A stretch of 64,000 nt of DNA, from positions 5,945,217 through 6,009,216 of the forward strand of contig JAQFVV010006272.1 of the NCBI GenBank assembly GCA_028023455.1, given 5' to 3'. This document shows positions 47,131 through 58,560 of this stretch, in pieces (the stretch's first letter is position 1; every line of letters starts with the position of its first letter). The translations under genes and the position numbers were made by a program. This DNA is from Epiperipatus broadwayi. Lineage: Eukaryota > Onychophora > Udeonychophora > Euonychophora > Peripatidae. Under the pieces are notes generated by a model, which ran no database searches, had not been told where the DNA came from, and was given only the letters and a program-made list of their open reading frames with translations.

Positions 47131-47225
47131 TGGAAAAGGAAGGTAAGGTCACTAATAGGTTTCTCTGGGCGTAATGTCTGAGAGATTCCTGGACTTGATA
47201 AAATAGAAGTCATAGTGCATATTAA

Positions 47226-47921
47226 TAATAAATTGAGAGAGCACATTTACATATATATTTACTGTGTGAGTGCCACTTACTCACATTCACTCAAAAAATA
47301 AAAATAATTGCAAAATGTTCTGATTTTCACTGCAATTAAATGTGTTCTGAGAATTATTCTTCAACAACTTTTTAGCAGTCTATGGTTTTTTTTAGTTGTT
47401 TTGACGTTTTTAAATCCATATTGACTTTGGAATTGCCTTTATTTATTTTTTATTATCATTTAAACTTTTCCAACTTTAAGTTTTGTGATGCAATATAAGG
47501 ATGATTTAGAGTTCTTTTTTTAATAATCTAAGAAAGATACTTCATGAATTTTATTAAGATATGTAAAATTTTTAGTTTTATACTTAGAAAACATTTTATT
47601 ACTAGAAATACTATACATACTGAAGTAAAGAATAAAATAAATGTGATTTCATATGGTATTTCAAAATGGATAAATGGCTGCTACTATATTACAAAGTTTA
47701 TTACATCTTTGAATTTTAATGTTTTTGCTTTGTTTTGTTTTTTTTTACATTTTTTTCAGATAATGTATAATTGAAGTAGTGTATATTGATACAATGTATA
47801 TCACGGCTTCATTGTAATTAAAAATATAGCTTCAAAGTATGTCAATGTAGAATAAGTGATAAGTGGTTTCATATTTACATGATTTTTAAAATTCTTATAT
47901 AATCGTTATAATTGATTTACT
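47226..47921. other. AT-rich intronic DNA
   Basis: No supported gene. The plus frame 47544-47774 is AT-driven and unrecognised. Confidence 0.55.
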
Positions 47922-48186
47922 ATTGAAGTTTAGTAGTTTTATAATGCACTAAGCATGCTTTCGACAGATTACTGCCAGATATATATGGACATAGTTTGAT
48001 AGATAAATGAGATTTAATTTGTATAATGCCGCATTTAAAAGTTCCATTTTTTCGACAGTGGAACTCGTGGATCGACTACGTTCATATATATAGGCATATT
48101 TCTAATTGCTAAACTAAACCATTACGATTCTGGCAGTAATCTGCCAAAAGCATGCTTAGTGCATTATAAAATTTTTGAACTTCAAT
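47922..48186. mobile_element. 265-bp MITE with about 58-bp TIRs
   Basis: The left end (attgaagtttagtagtttta, then taatgcactaagcatgcttt and cagattactgccaga) pairs with the right end, whose reverse complement reads attgaagttcaaaaatttta and then the same core strings. The inner 150 bp includes a small hairpin (gttccattttttcgacagtggaac region). No ORF and no clear target duplication. The string gttttataat near the end is shared with the 33792 transposon, which may be chance. Confidence 0.9.
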
Positions 48187-50989
48187 TGTTACCTTATCAT
48201 AATACTTTATTATAATGAGTTTATTAGAATTACATTATTTGATGAAAAGAAAAATAAATATTCAGAATGATTTTTTATAGTATTTATTTATAAGGATACC
48301 CTTTTACTTTATTCTAATGCTATCCGTTGAAGAAACACTAACAAACTCTATCACTATATTACACAATGAGATGATTTACTGAATATGGCTTTTTAAGATT
48401 GCAAAGTGAATAAATAAATTCAATTTTTCTTTTAAACCCTAAATGGACTTCTATATATGAAATATAAATATTTGTTAAGAATCTATTATATGTAATTTAT
48501 TTCTACTAAAAAAAAAATGCATATTTGTGAATAACTTTTTTTAAATATAAAATCCATAAAATCACTAACAAAATTAAATTAATCTGATTGAATTACAGAT
48601 TTTTTTTTTTCGTAATTTTATGTGTTTCAGTTTAACAGTCATTGTTTTGATAGCAACAAAAATGCATAATAAAAGTATTTCATTCTATAAATTTTTACAT
48701 TATAGCATTTGAATTATTTAAATTATTTAATTCTAAATTTATAATGTAAATGCTAAACATTTTAGAGTTTAAATCATTGAACAATATATTTTATTTATTA
48801 TAAAAAGTAATGAAATCCAATGATTGTATAATGTTTTTAAATGGTTTGTGATTTATTATTTTATTTATTATGAAATTGATTTCTTGACTTTGATTGAAAG
48901 ATTTTAATTTATTTATCTCATAGTCATTTGTTAGAGAGTTCATATGAAGTTTGAGACTGAAGAACAAAACAGTTTTAATCTGTTTGCCAATTTTTTTTCC
49001 TAAATTCATTCAGTAAGTAACCAATAGTGCCAATAACATTGATCAAGAAAAAAACTTCTCAATTACTTTACCTCATTTTGCAATTTAAAAAAAGTTACAG
49101 GTTTATTTTTCAGATTTTTTTAAAAAAGAAATAATTTACCTGATACACTGTGATTAAACAAATACTGCTTTTGAAAAATTTCAAGAAAGAAAAATAGATT
49201 GGATATATTAATTATATCATTTGAAAGTATTGCTTTCAGTTTTTTTGTTTTTTTTCACTCAATTAATTAGTTTAACTTTTTAGTATATCATATATTTGCA
49301 TTTTCTTTGGCAATATTTGGTATTTGTTTTTTGATGTTGACACAATTCAAGTGCGAGTTAGGGGTTTATTGGTTTATGAGATACATTGTCCCAAGGTTTA
49401 GGTCCAAATTAGAACTGTGAACTATGCGACTTCAATTATATGCTTTCCTAAAACACATAAATAAATAAATTAAAAAAAATCAACAAATAAATAATAAAAA
49501 CAATGAAATTTGGAAACTTATTAAATTTTATGAAACTTGTTACAGTGACAGCCATTTTTTTTTCTCCTAAATATCGCTTTTCAAAGGAGAATTTATGTGA
49601 TCAAGTTTTTTTTCATGATTTATAACTGTTCAGTTCAGTGGAATTATTAAAAGCACATGTATTGTTTGTTTTTTTTAGACTTTTTTTCCTTCAAAAACTT
49701 TTATTCTGTACACTATATCTTTAATAAAATATTGTATTTTTGTAGAATGATAGGTTAATAAAAACATTGTGAAGTACTTTCGTTAAAGGAAAAAATGTAA
49801 ATTGTTTGATTTAATAAAAAAGGAAAAGAAGTCCCATTCAGAAATGGATTATATATATATATCAAAAAAATTAATTTTCTATTAGAGAAATAATAGTGTG
49901 AAGTTAGATTTATGTTACTGTTGCTTGTGTTCTTAAAACAGCTAAAGATGTAAGCAAAGTAAGTTATAATTTTTGTGTCAAAACTAATAAAACTTTAATT
50001 CTATGGCCGAATGACATGAACCATAACATTCTGATTATTGATCTTATATTGTATCAGAAAGCATTAAAGCTTTACCAAGAATAGTCAACATTCTGGAACA
50101 CAATGCCAAACTATTCACTGCAAGTAAAGGATAGCTGCATAGACTCTAAAGAATACAATTATGGAAAATGATCCATGATGGATCACAGTATTATTGGATC
50201 ACAGTATTATTCTTACATGGAAAATCAGCTAAATATTATAATCGTCGCAAGATGAGTTTGACAATTTAAGAAGGAAAAGAAAACAGCTTCCCATCATAAT
50301 ATTTTTTTTAAAAAAATGTCAAACAAAATGATGCTCCATCAATTTCTTGATTCTGGTACATCAACAGTTTTAGAAGATTAATAATCCATTTTTGTTGTTT
50401 ATTTTATTTAAAAAAATAATAAAGATGTAAGTTTTATTACAATATTATTTTTAATGAATTTATTGAACACACAGACACAGTTCTGCAAATATATATGTAA
50501 ATGTGCTTTCTCAATTTATTATTAATGATCTTATATTATTTTTCTTAAAATATTGCCTATATTTTTAATTTATATGTGCTCACTATACACATAAAGCATC
50601 TTTTATATGCATGTTAAAATGTACTGCATTATGCACTTGCAGTACAGTAAATAATAAGCATTCTATGCTATTTATCAACAAAAAATTAGCTATTAAATGC
50701 TATTTTCATTCTACGTGTGGAGAGCTTGGAACGAAATGTAGTATAATTCACAATCCCACGGTATATGTTAATGAATAACATATATGGTGACAAATCAAAG
50801 GTAGCAACACCTATTTAGCTGTTGGAAAAAGAGGTCCTGAAGTTGACACACCTCCATGTGGAATTAAAATACAAGTTGAGCACCTATTTTAAACTTGTGA
50901 CATTGAAGTTGGTGGCATGTTTAAGATATGCACCACATGAAAAATACCAATTTTACAGGACAGCATTATGAACATTAGTTAAATACTAG
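48187..50989. other. AT-rich DNA leading into Ty3/gypsy element C
   Basis: No gene is supported in 48187-49980. From about 49990 the composition is less AT-rich, with many short readable but broken frames, and may be the leader or decayed gag start of element C. No 5' LTR was recognised. Confidence 0.4.
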
Positions 50990-51330
50990 TAACTTTAATG
51001 CCGAACTAGATGACATGCTCCTCGATCAACTATTATGGGGGAAAACTGACAACAAGCTAAGGCAAATTTTTCTGAACAAGCCAAAGTTGACATTTAAACA
51101 TGCAGTTGAGAAATGTATAACCCAAAACATTGAAGTTGGGCCAAAATTTTCAATGGTGGTAAACAAAATGGAAGCTGAAACTTTAAATAGTCGAAGTTCA
51201 AATAAGGTCTACATATGTTATTGCTGTAGAGAATTGGTCTTAAAAATGAAAGATAACATGCTTGTGGCATAGCTAGACATTTATCACATGTTTGTTATAG
51301 TAAAGATAAAAATAGTAAAACTGACTTACG
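50990..51330 (+). pseudogene. gag remnant of element C
   Basis: FNAELDDMLLDQLLWGKTDN and KLRQIFLNKPKLTFKHAVEK match the C-terminal gag block (L-R-D-x-[IL]-V-x-G-[IL] ... L-T-[LF]-x-x-A) of this type of Ty3 element. A zinc knuckle is split by a frameshift: CYCC in one frame and HACGIARHLSHVCY in the next. Confidence 0.8.
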
Positions 51331-51516
51331 TTTGGACTTTAAATCATGGAAAAGAGGGTTAAGAAAAAAACTGATATTAAAAAAAATAAATGAAGTTGAT
51401 AGCAATCATATTTTATTTAAATTACATATATACAAGTAAAAAATTATTATGGAGATAGTTAGTAGCACAGGGTTATCATTAATATTGCAGAATGATTGAA
51501 TAAAAATAGTTAGGAA

Positions 51517-51852
51517 GTGTTAAAAAATGTTATACTGGAGAAAACTGATGTGGTAGCCACTGATGTAAATGGTAACAGAATAGAGATACATAGAAAAGTA
51601 ATGATATTTGTTAAGGTAAAGTCCAGAATAAGATTTCAATCCCTTCATATCATGAAGCATGACATCACTTCTATTTTGGGAAGAAACAAGTTCAAATCAT
51701 TGGGAATTTGGATTAAACCTGGTAAAGGAATTGGCCATGTGGATGCACTGTCCAGATTGCAAGATATGCATGAGTTAGAGCATAAAGTTACAGAAGTCAA
51801 CTACATTCACTGCTTTGAAAACCATTTAATAAATCCCATAGCAGCTAAATGA
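51517..51852 (+). pseudogene. Protease to RNase H fusion remnant of element C
   Basis: The 111-codon frame has ATDVNGNRIEIHRKVMI and ITSILGRNKFKSLGI, the second half of a retropepsin-type protease (usually L-L-G-[RM]-D-x-L). HVDALSRLQDMHELEH follows, the end of RNase H. The catalytic protease Asp lies upstream of this frame and is not evident. Confidence 0.75.
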
Positions 51853-52760
51853 ACTAAAAGAGATGCTGGCTATCAAACATTAAAGAAATGGATTAAGTAT
51901 GGTTGGCCTAAAAGTTGATCTATTTACAAACAAAACCTATATGCAACATATGCGAAAGCTTGTCAATATGCAACTTTGTATTCTGATGGGCCAACTGATG
52001 GAACAAGTAGTAGCTTTACTTTATAAAGGATACTCAGGAAATAATAAGATGAAAGAATTAGCGCAGTCATATGTTTTGGTGGCCAAGTATGAATCGAGAG
52101 ATTGAGCAGATAGTTAAATATTGTAGAAATTGCCAATCCATCACTAAGTTACCAACAAAAAAACTAGAATCTTGATTTAAAGTACAATCAAATTATGTTG
52201 AATCATTGAATGGTTTCATTTTCATTATAGTTATTGACTCATACTCTAAATGGACAGAGTAAAAAAACTGTCAAAAACAGAAGTGCAGATTATACCAATA
52301 AAGCTTTAAATGAAATATTCTTGTGTCATGGATACCCTGAAACTATAGTATGATAATGGAACTGGTTTCATGTCTATGTATTCTTTGTCTAGTAAGAGGA
52401 TATGTCAATTAAAAATCACATTAAATAAAACTTTCTATAAAAATATCAATGAAGCTTTGACAGATGTGATGTTTTGTCAACATTTTATTCCTTGCATGTG
52501 TTCTAAAAGGACACCAGCTGAAATTCTAATGCATTTAAACTTTCAAATACATATTTCAATGTTAGTCTTTAATAACAATGTTTTCAAACAAAACCATTTT
52601 GTCAGCCAAAAATTCAAAGTTGGTGACACCGTATGGATACTAGATATTCTTTTAAAAAAATGGCTTCAACAGAGTGCTAGTAAAGATTATATCAAAACAC
52701 TTATGATTAATTCAGTTGTCTAATGGAAACCTATTAAGAAGACATGTTAATCATTTGAGA
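51853..52760 (+). pseudogene. Integrase remnant of element C
   Basis: Blocks in changing frames: VVKYCRNCQ-like zinc-finger end near 52115, NEIFLCHGYPETIV near 52315 (core domain before the second Asp), CSKRTPAEILMHLNFQI near 52495 and KFKVGDTVWILD near 52610, the usual F-x-x-G-[DQ]-x-V-[LW] start of the C-terminal domain. Many stops. Confidence 0.75.
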
Positions 52761-52976
52761 GTTTGGCAGAGTGAGTCGTTAGACCCACTAAATGTCAATA
52801 GAAAATCTACATTTGACAGAGAGTATTCTAGTAAAAGATGAGTGCACAGACACTTTACTAGAGTTGAGAGGTATAAAGTCATCAAAAATAAGCAAACAAA
52901 TGAAATTGATTTAGCTGAAATGATTGATAAATCCACTGACTAAAAGGATAATTTTTTTAGTGTGAGGGGAGAAGTT

Positions 52977-53069
52977 GGACTGTCTGTAATAGTTCTATCG
53001 TAGTTATGTATATATGTATAACTTAGTTGACTGTAAATAAAGTTATTTAATTTAATTTTAGTCACACAA
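52977..53069 (+). mobile_element. Possible short or truncated 3' LTR of element C
   Basis: Just after the purine tract the sequence starts tggactgtctgtaatagttc, contains aataaag (a poly(A) signal) and ends gtcacaca. TG...CA ends and the position fit an LTR, but at 93 bp it is very short and no 5' partner was found. Confidence 0.45.
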
Positions 53070-55055
53070 TATATGATTAAATTTATCACTCATTAATTAC
53101 ACTTTGGAAAATTTACATATTATAAGAATGTTATCAGACTTAATAAAATTAATGTATGCTAAAATATTCAGATTAGTGCAGAAACTGGACTGATATAAAA
53201 CAGCAATTAATTTATTAAAGTGTGTGTGTGTGCATAAAAGTGTTATGTTAATATAACACACATAAATGGACAGTAATTGCTAAGCCTGCCTGTAAAGAAT
53301 TTATACACACACCAATCGAAGATAAATCTACAATTAGTGTTCTTATTTTCTAAGATGATTAAATGCTTTAATTTTCGTCTATTTATATACATAATATTTT
53401 TTTATGAGTAAATAAATTCTTGTTTAAGTTTTATTTTGTGTTAATGTTTCTTTATTCCAATTTTATTGATGCAACTAGACTGGTATTGTAAATAATATCC
53501 CCAGGGAAGTCTAGTGCCATCTTTCATTATCTAATTTCATTTTATGATTCTCTTTGGAAAAAAATATCCAAAAATCTCTAAAAATTGTATACATAGATTT
53601 ATAAATGTATAATTGACTCAAAATGCAAGATTTTAAAAAATATTTATCATAGGGTTTCATTTTTTCACTTATTTTATTCAATATGCAGTATATTCATTAA
53701 TGATCATTTAGAAACAGTGAAAGAAATTTATTTGCAGTGGTAGAATTAATTGTCTTGATCTTTTAACTTTTTTTAGAAATAAAAATATTTCTTAAGAAGA
53801 ATATGAAAAGTTTGGAAATTTACAAGATTTCCAAACTTTTCATATTTTTTTTAAAAACATGTTTTGTGTTTATTTCTAATTTTACTAAATATGGAAACAT
53901 CACATAAACTGAATATAACCTTCATCAATATTATACAGATATACAACTTTAACACTACTTAAGAATAATCTTTTACTGCAGCCTAATTTATTTTTCTCAC
54001 CAGTCAAATATTAAATCTGAAATAATTTTCAATAATTTCCTTGGAAGGTTGTGATATAAATACTCTTTGGTCAGTTTATTTTTATCATATTCTTCCTATG
54101 AATACTGTGTCCCTATTTAGAAAAAAAAAGTGCTGGAAATGCACTTAAATATTGTCATAAGAAATATTGCAGGTATAGTCAAATCCTTTCTCCTGTAATA
54201 GCTTCCATCCTTTCAATATTTCCCCAGGGTATGTCAAAAGATAAGTTGCCTTACAAAAGATGTATAAAAACCTATTAGGTAGATTTGATTCACTACTAAG
54301 TCAGTATGATTTCAGTATGTAAGACAAACTACAAATTAGTCCTCTTTCTGGATGCTGAATCTAGAAATTTTAAATAACCAAAGAGTTATAACTTAAGAAA
54401 TGGATTTTCTGTTTGATTCTCACATATTTTTATTTCCAAATATTAATAATAAAGTCAGTTAGATTTGAAACTTTGTAAATGCAACTGAAGTCTCATTCAA
54501 TAGATTCAAGACCATATATGGTATCTATGCTTATCTATTTCAGAAATCAAATTTAACACATTACAGAATCTACATAATGTTTGGAAATAGGTAGCTGTTT
54601 TTTAAAAAAATCATATACTAAATAAATGTAATAAAATGTATGATGTCATGCTTCTGTGATCTTCAGTTGTCAGTTTTTTCTATAATATAAAAATCTATTA
54701 ATATATTTTTTAAACTGTTATAATACCATATTTTAAATAATTAATTTCATTGTAGCAATTTTTTATTTATGATACTTAAAATCACTTTAAATCCTATATC
54801 AAATATTGCAGCTTATATACAGTTTGAATTTATATAAAATAAATTATGGAGACAAAGAATACTATGTTTATGGATTATTTTTTAACTTTAAAATTAACTC
54901 TGAATATAGTGAGTTATATTCATTCTATGCATCTTACATTTGGAGTAGAATTAATGTATTAATTAATAAACTTTTAGAAATTATGCTAGCAATATAGGAT
55001 TATTATGTATGAAGTTAGTATATATGTTACTGACAAAGTGTGAAAACCAGCATAG
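53070..55055. other. AT-rich DNA without supported genes
   Basis: A short inverted repeat around 53800-53850 (gaaaagtttggaaatt and its complement) is visible. No coding or RNA feature is supported. Confidence 0.55.
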
Positions 55056-55147
55056 TATAGAATGCCTAGGCATATTATAAAATGTCAAAAGTGGAACCTC
55101 CAAGTATGAAAGGCTTAGATTTTCATGCATTTTCTAGGCATTCTATA
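55056..55147. repeat. Inverted repeat, possible small MITE
   Basis: The strings tatagaatgcctag (55056-55069) and ctaggcattctata (55134-55147) are perfect reverse complements. The block is about 92 bp and could be the remnant of a small TIR element. Confidence 0.6.
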
Positions 55148-56186
55148 AAATGCCAAGAAAAAAAAATTAGCAAAGTATAAAATACTCTTTTATTTTATCT
55201 TTTTTTTTTTATTGGAATAACCGTAACAGTTCAATAAAAAAAAATTTTTGTTTTTTCTAAGCAGTCAAAGTGATTGCAAATTTGTTTTTTTTTTTTTGTT
55301 TTTTTTAAAAAAAAAAGAACTGAAACTTGTCATTCAAGAAAAAACTAAGTTTATAAATCAAATTTTCTTGTCTTATTCATTCAAATTGGAATGTTATTTC
55401 TTTTAAATCCTACTGGATCTTCTATGTTTAGTGAATAAAAAAAAAACATCAGCATCTAGCTGCTAATCTAATCTGGAAAGCTTGATATGTTACTTCAAAT
55501 AATCTGTGAAAATGCAGAACAGTGCTTGTTTCAAATAGCAGAGATGGAACTTGTGAAAGCATATTATAATCTCAATAAATGATAGCTTTTTGATTTTGTA
55601 AGTTTTATATTTAAAAGATTCTTGAACTTTATCCTAATTATTTTGAACTTATATTTAATGTTTGTAACCTGGATATTATGTGTAGAAATTATCAGTTTTA
55701 AAAAAAGCAAAAAAAATAGCTCTGTTATTATATGTGTTGTTGAAATGAATAATATTGTAAGAACTTTCTTTAATATATGTAAATATATGTTACTTTGTTC
55801 AACCTATTAGTTTAAAAGGAAAGAGTAAAGAAATAATGATAATATAAATTAAATGTTCACACATAAATTATCCCAAGTCTTAAATAATTGTAGTTAATGG
55901 AATACTTATATCAATCATCCATTTGTTCATAGTTAATTCTATGTTTGATTACTGAGAATTAGATTTTATGTAGATAAATTTATATATATGCAGTTGTTTG
56001 TTCACTATTAAATAGTTTATGTATATTCACATCCATATGGGAGAATACATTCCTATCTAGTTTTAATAAATTAGAGATTGATTGGACTCTGAATGAGCCA
56101 TTCTTGTATAAGTTGGAGAGTTATATTAAATTAGAGTTAGGACCTAAAAGGCCACTCTTATAGTTATTGTTATATGAAAATAGCAG
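55148..56186. other. AT-rich DNA without supported genes
   Basis: Contains long A and T runs and low-complexity frames only. Confidence 0.55.
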
Positions 56187-56826
56187 TTTCATTTCTATTT
56201 ATCTTTACACTATTTAATTTATCAATAATTTCTTCTGAATTCCTAATACAATACTTGTCAAAATCTATTGCAATGAAAATCTTTTTATATATATCACATA
56301 AATCTTTAAGAATATAATTATTAAAGTCTAATATCACTCTTACTGGCATGTCATTTGTATGTGTTTTAACCTTCCCAAATATACATGGGTGTTCAAAGGC
56401 TGTAGGATATAAACATCTATATTCCTTTTCATTATTTGTTTAATTTTCATATAATTTAATAAAATCTTATATTTTGTTTTAATTCTATTTCCTGGATCTT
56501 TTTTAATCTTTTAATATGCAGGAAATAGATTTAAAACAAAATATAAGATTTTATTAAATCATATAAAAATGAAACAATTAATGAAAAGGAATATAGATAT
56601 TTATATCCTACAACCTTTGAACATGCATGTATATTTGGGAAGTTTAAACACATAAAGATGATATGCCAGTAAGAGTGATATTAGACTTTAATAATTATAT
56701 TCTTAAAAGATTTAAGTGTTATAATATATAAAAAGATTCTCATTGCAATAAGTTTTGACAAGTATTGTATTAGAAATTCAGAAAAACTTATTGATAAATT
56801 AAATAGTGTAAAGATAAAAAGAAATG
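56187..56826. repeat. 308-bp-arm inverted duplication of Penelope-like sequence
   Basis: The arms 56187-56494 and 56519-56826 are reverse complements with few differences, separated by 24 bp. The right arm is the start of Penelope-like element 3 (coding on +); the left arm is the same piece on the other strand. It is a head-to-head arrangement. Confidence 0.92.
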
Positions 56827-57778
56827 GAATGATTGTATCATTTGATATTGAAAAAATCAGAGTATACCTGGAGAAGATAGTAAAAAAATAAAAATGAGTA
56901 ATATAATTTCAGAAGAATGGTTATATGTTATAAGAAAAGCATTATTATTGATAAGTGATGCTTTATATTTTAAATATAATGAGGAATTTTGGAATATAAC
57001 AAAGGGATAGATTATGGATTGCTCTATTAGTGGGATTTTATCATCAATTATGATTGACTGTATAGAGGAAAATATAATTGGAAAGTATATAAAAAAATAA
57101 GGAAATTCTAGAATATTATAGATATGATGATGATATAATTGTAATAGGTAATAGTAGAAGTATCGTTAATGCATTTAAAGAATTGAACTTTAATAAATAT
57201 AATATTAAGTTTACAATGGAAAAAGAGAAGGGGTTAAAGTATTTAGACATTTTTTTAAAGAAAAGGAATTAATGGTGAAATACTTATTAAACGTTATATT
57301 AAGGATAAAGAAAAAAGAGGTATAATTAATCCAAATTTATATCAGTCATTGTTGCAGAAAATAGCAGCTTTGAAAGGATTTAGTTAAGAAATGATAGATT
57401 AACATTGAATATAAAAGAAGCATTTGAACACAAAATTGAAGTTGAGAATAATTATGTAAATATGGGATATAAAATAAAAGATATTACAAAAGTTTTCAGA
57501 AATACAATACAAAAGATAATGAAAGGCAAAGGTATAAAATTTGGAAGTGGATTTCAGTTCCATATTCAGAGTATTTATATAAGGTATTGATAAAAGAAAA
57601 GTTACCAAATGATATTAAAATAGGATGGAAAAATAGTAAATCTTTAGGGAAATGGATGTGTAACTTAAAAAGGATGGCTAATATTAAAAACAGGGTAGGG
57701 TTGGTTTATAAAATTAGTTGTGATATTTGCAATATGTATATATATTGTACCCTTACTTCTCGATGTATAATATAGTTT
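56519..57778 (+). pseudogene. Penelope-like element 3: RT and start of GIY-YIG nuclease
   Basis: Plus-strand blocks: KEYRYLYPTTFEHACIFGKF (before motif A), RNGMIVSFDIEKI (motif A, catalytic Asp present), RYDDDIIVIGNSRSIVNAF (motif C, YDDD where YVDD is usual), KFTMEKEKGLKYLDIF, and RVGLVYKISCDICNMYIYCT (start of the nuclease; Y-I-G is replaced). The nuclease is cut off near 57778 and the N-terminal domain is missing. Many stops. It is diverged from elements 1 and 2, so three lineages or ages are present in one window. Confidence 0.83.
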
Positions 57779-58560
57779 GAAATACAACTAGCTCAATTAA
57801 ATTGTAATGCTTAATTAAAATTTGCATATCTATCTTTAATATACTTTTATATTATCATATTCTAATTAAATTTATTGTCAATTATCAAATTCAATATATT
57901 TCTATATTATGTACTAATTAAATAAGTATTTATCAAAATCATGAGACTGTGAAGTAAAGTTACAAAGAAATAAGTAGATTTACATTGAGTCAATATCTTC
58001 TAAGACATTGTCTCAATGGCATAAGAATACTGTCACCTCCTTATTAACTTACTACTACCTCTACAGCATTCTTATGGCTTTTAAATAAAATAAATTATCT
58101 TTGATAATAATAAAATAAATAAATCTTAACTTTTAATTTTTAAAATATAATTAAATAATCTCAGGCTCTTCTAATTATCTTAAAGTAATAATAATTCATG
58201 TAAGTAAGTATGATATGGGATTTTATATCAAACCTAAATACACCCAACTTATTTTAATAATAATAATAATAATACTACTCTTAGGGTATAACTTAACCTT
58301 ATCTATTCCTATTATATCATCAATCATTAAATAATAATAACATGTCTATCTTTTATTTTCATATAGTATCTTAATTTTAGAATAGATCAAAATCTTACAA
58401 CTTAATAATCTGTGGCAATAAATAATATTGTATTCTTATATTACGCATTATAATTACTCTATGACCATTGTAATATGATGTAATAATGTCAATCAATTCT
58501 CATAAATGATAATCAGGAAAATATTGTGTTTATTTCTAAATAATAATAATAAATTCATAT
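57779..58560. other. AT-rich DNA
   Basis: No supported gene. Weak complementarity between cataagaatactgt (58020) and acagcattcttatg (58063) suggests a small hairpin. Confidence 0.5.

Larger units (their letters stand above)
44560..47225 (+). mobile_element. LINE retrotransposon, longest copy
   Basis: Plus-strand blocks in order: KKFWKYIKKG, KSGKARGLDGWVAEMMMN (motif 0 to 1, normally K-S-[GN]-K-A-x-G-x-D-G), NNYRSIMIMSMLYKVF, VFIDIDRAYDRVNR (motif A), GMGLRQGCPISPILFLLYLR (motif B), LLFADDIFLCPESREDMEVM (motif C), then thumb and a C-terminal tail. It ends near gaagtcatagtgcat. The N-terminal endonuclease was not recognised, so the copy is probably 5'-truncated. Stops and frameshifts make it inactive. 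The C-terminal arrangement resembles families I associate with ticks and spiders. It lies in the intron after the third visible MMS19 exon. Confidence 0.88.
50990..52976 (+). mobile_element. Ty3/gypsy element C with RT deleted
   Basis: Plus-strand coding remnants follow the order gag, protease, end of RNase H and integrase. The join GIWIKPGKGIGHVDALSRL (about 51705-51760) passes from the end of the protease straight into the end of RNase H, so the whole RT is missing. It ends at a purine-rich gtgaggggagaag followed by a short LTR-like tail. All frames are broken. Confidence 0.82.

Noticed and set aside
47745-47775. MMS19 exon after tttttttcag
   Set aside because: The frames stop within a few codons and none shows the expected conserved block.
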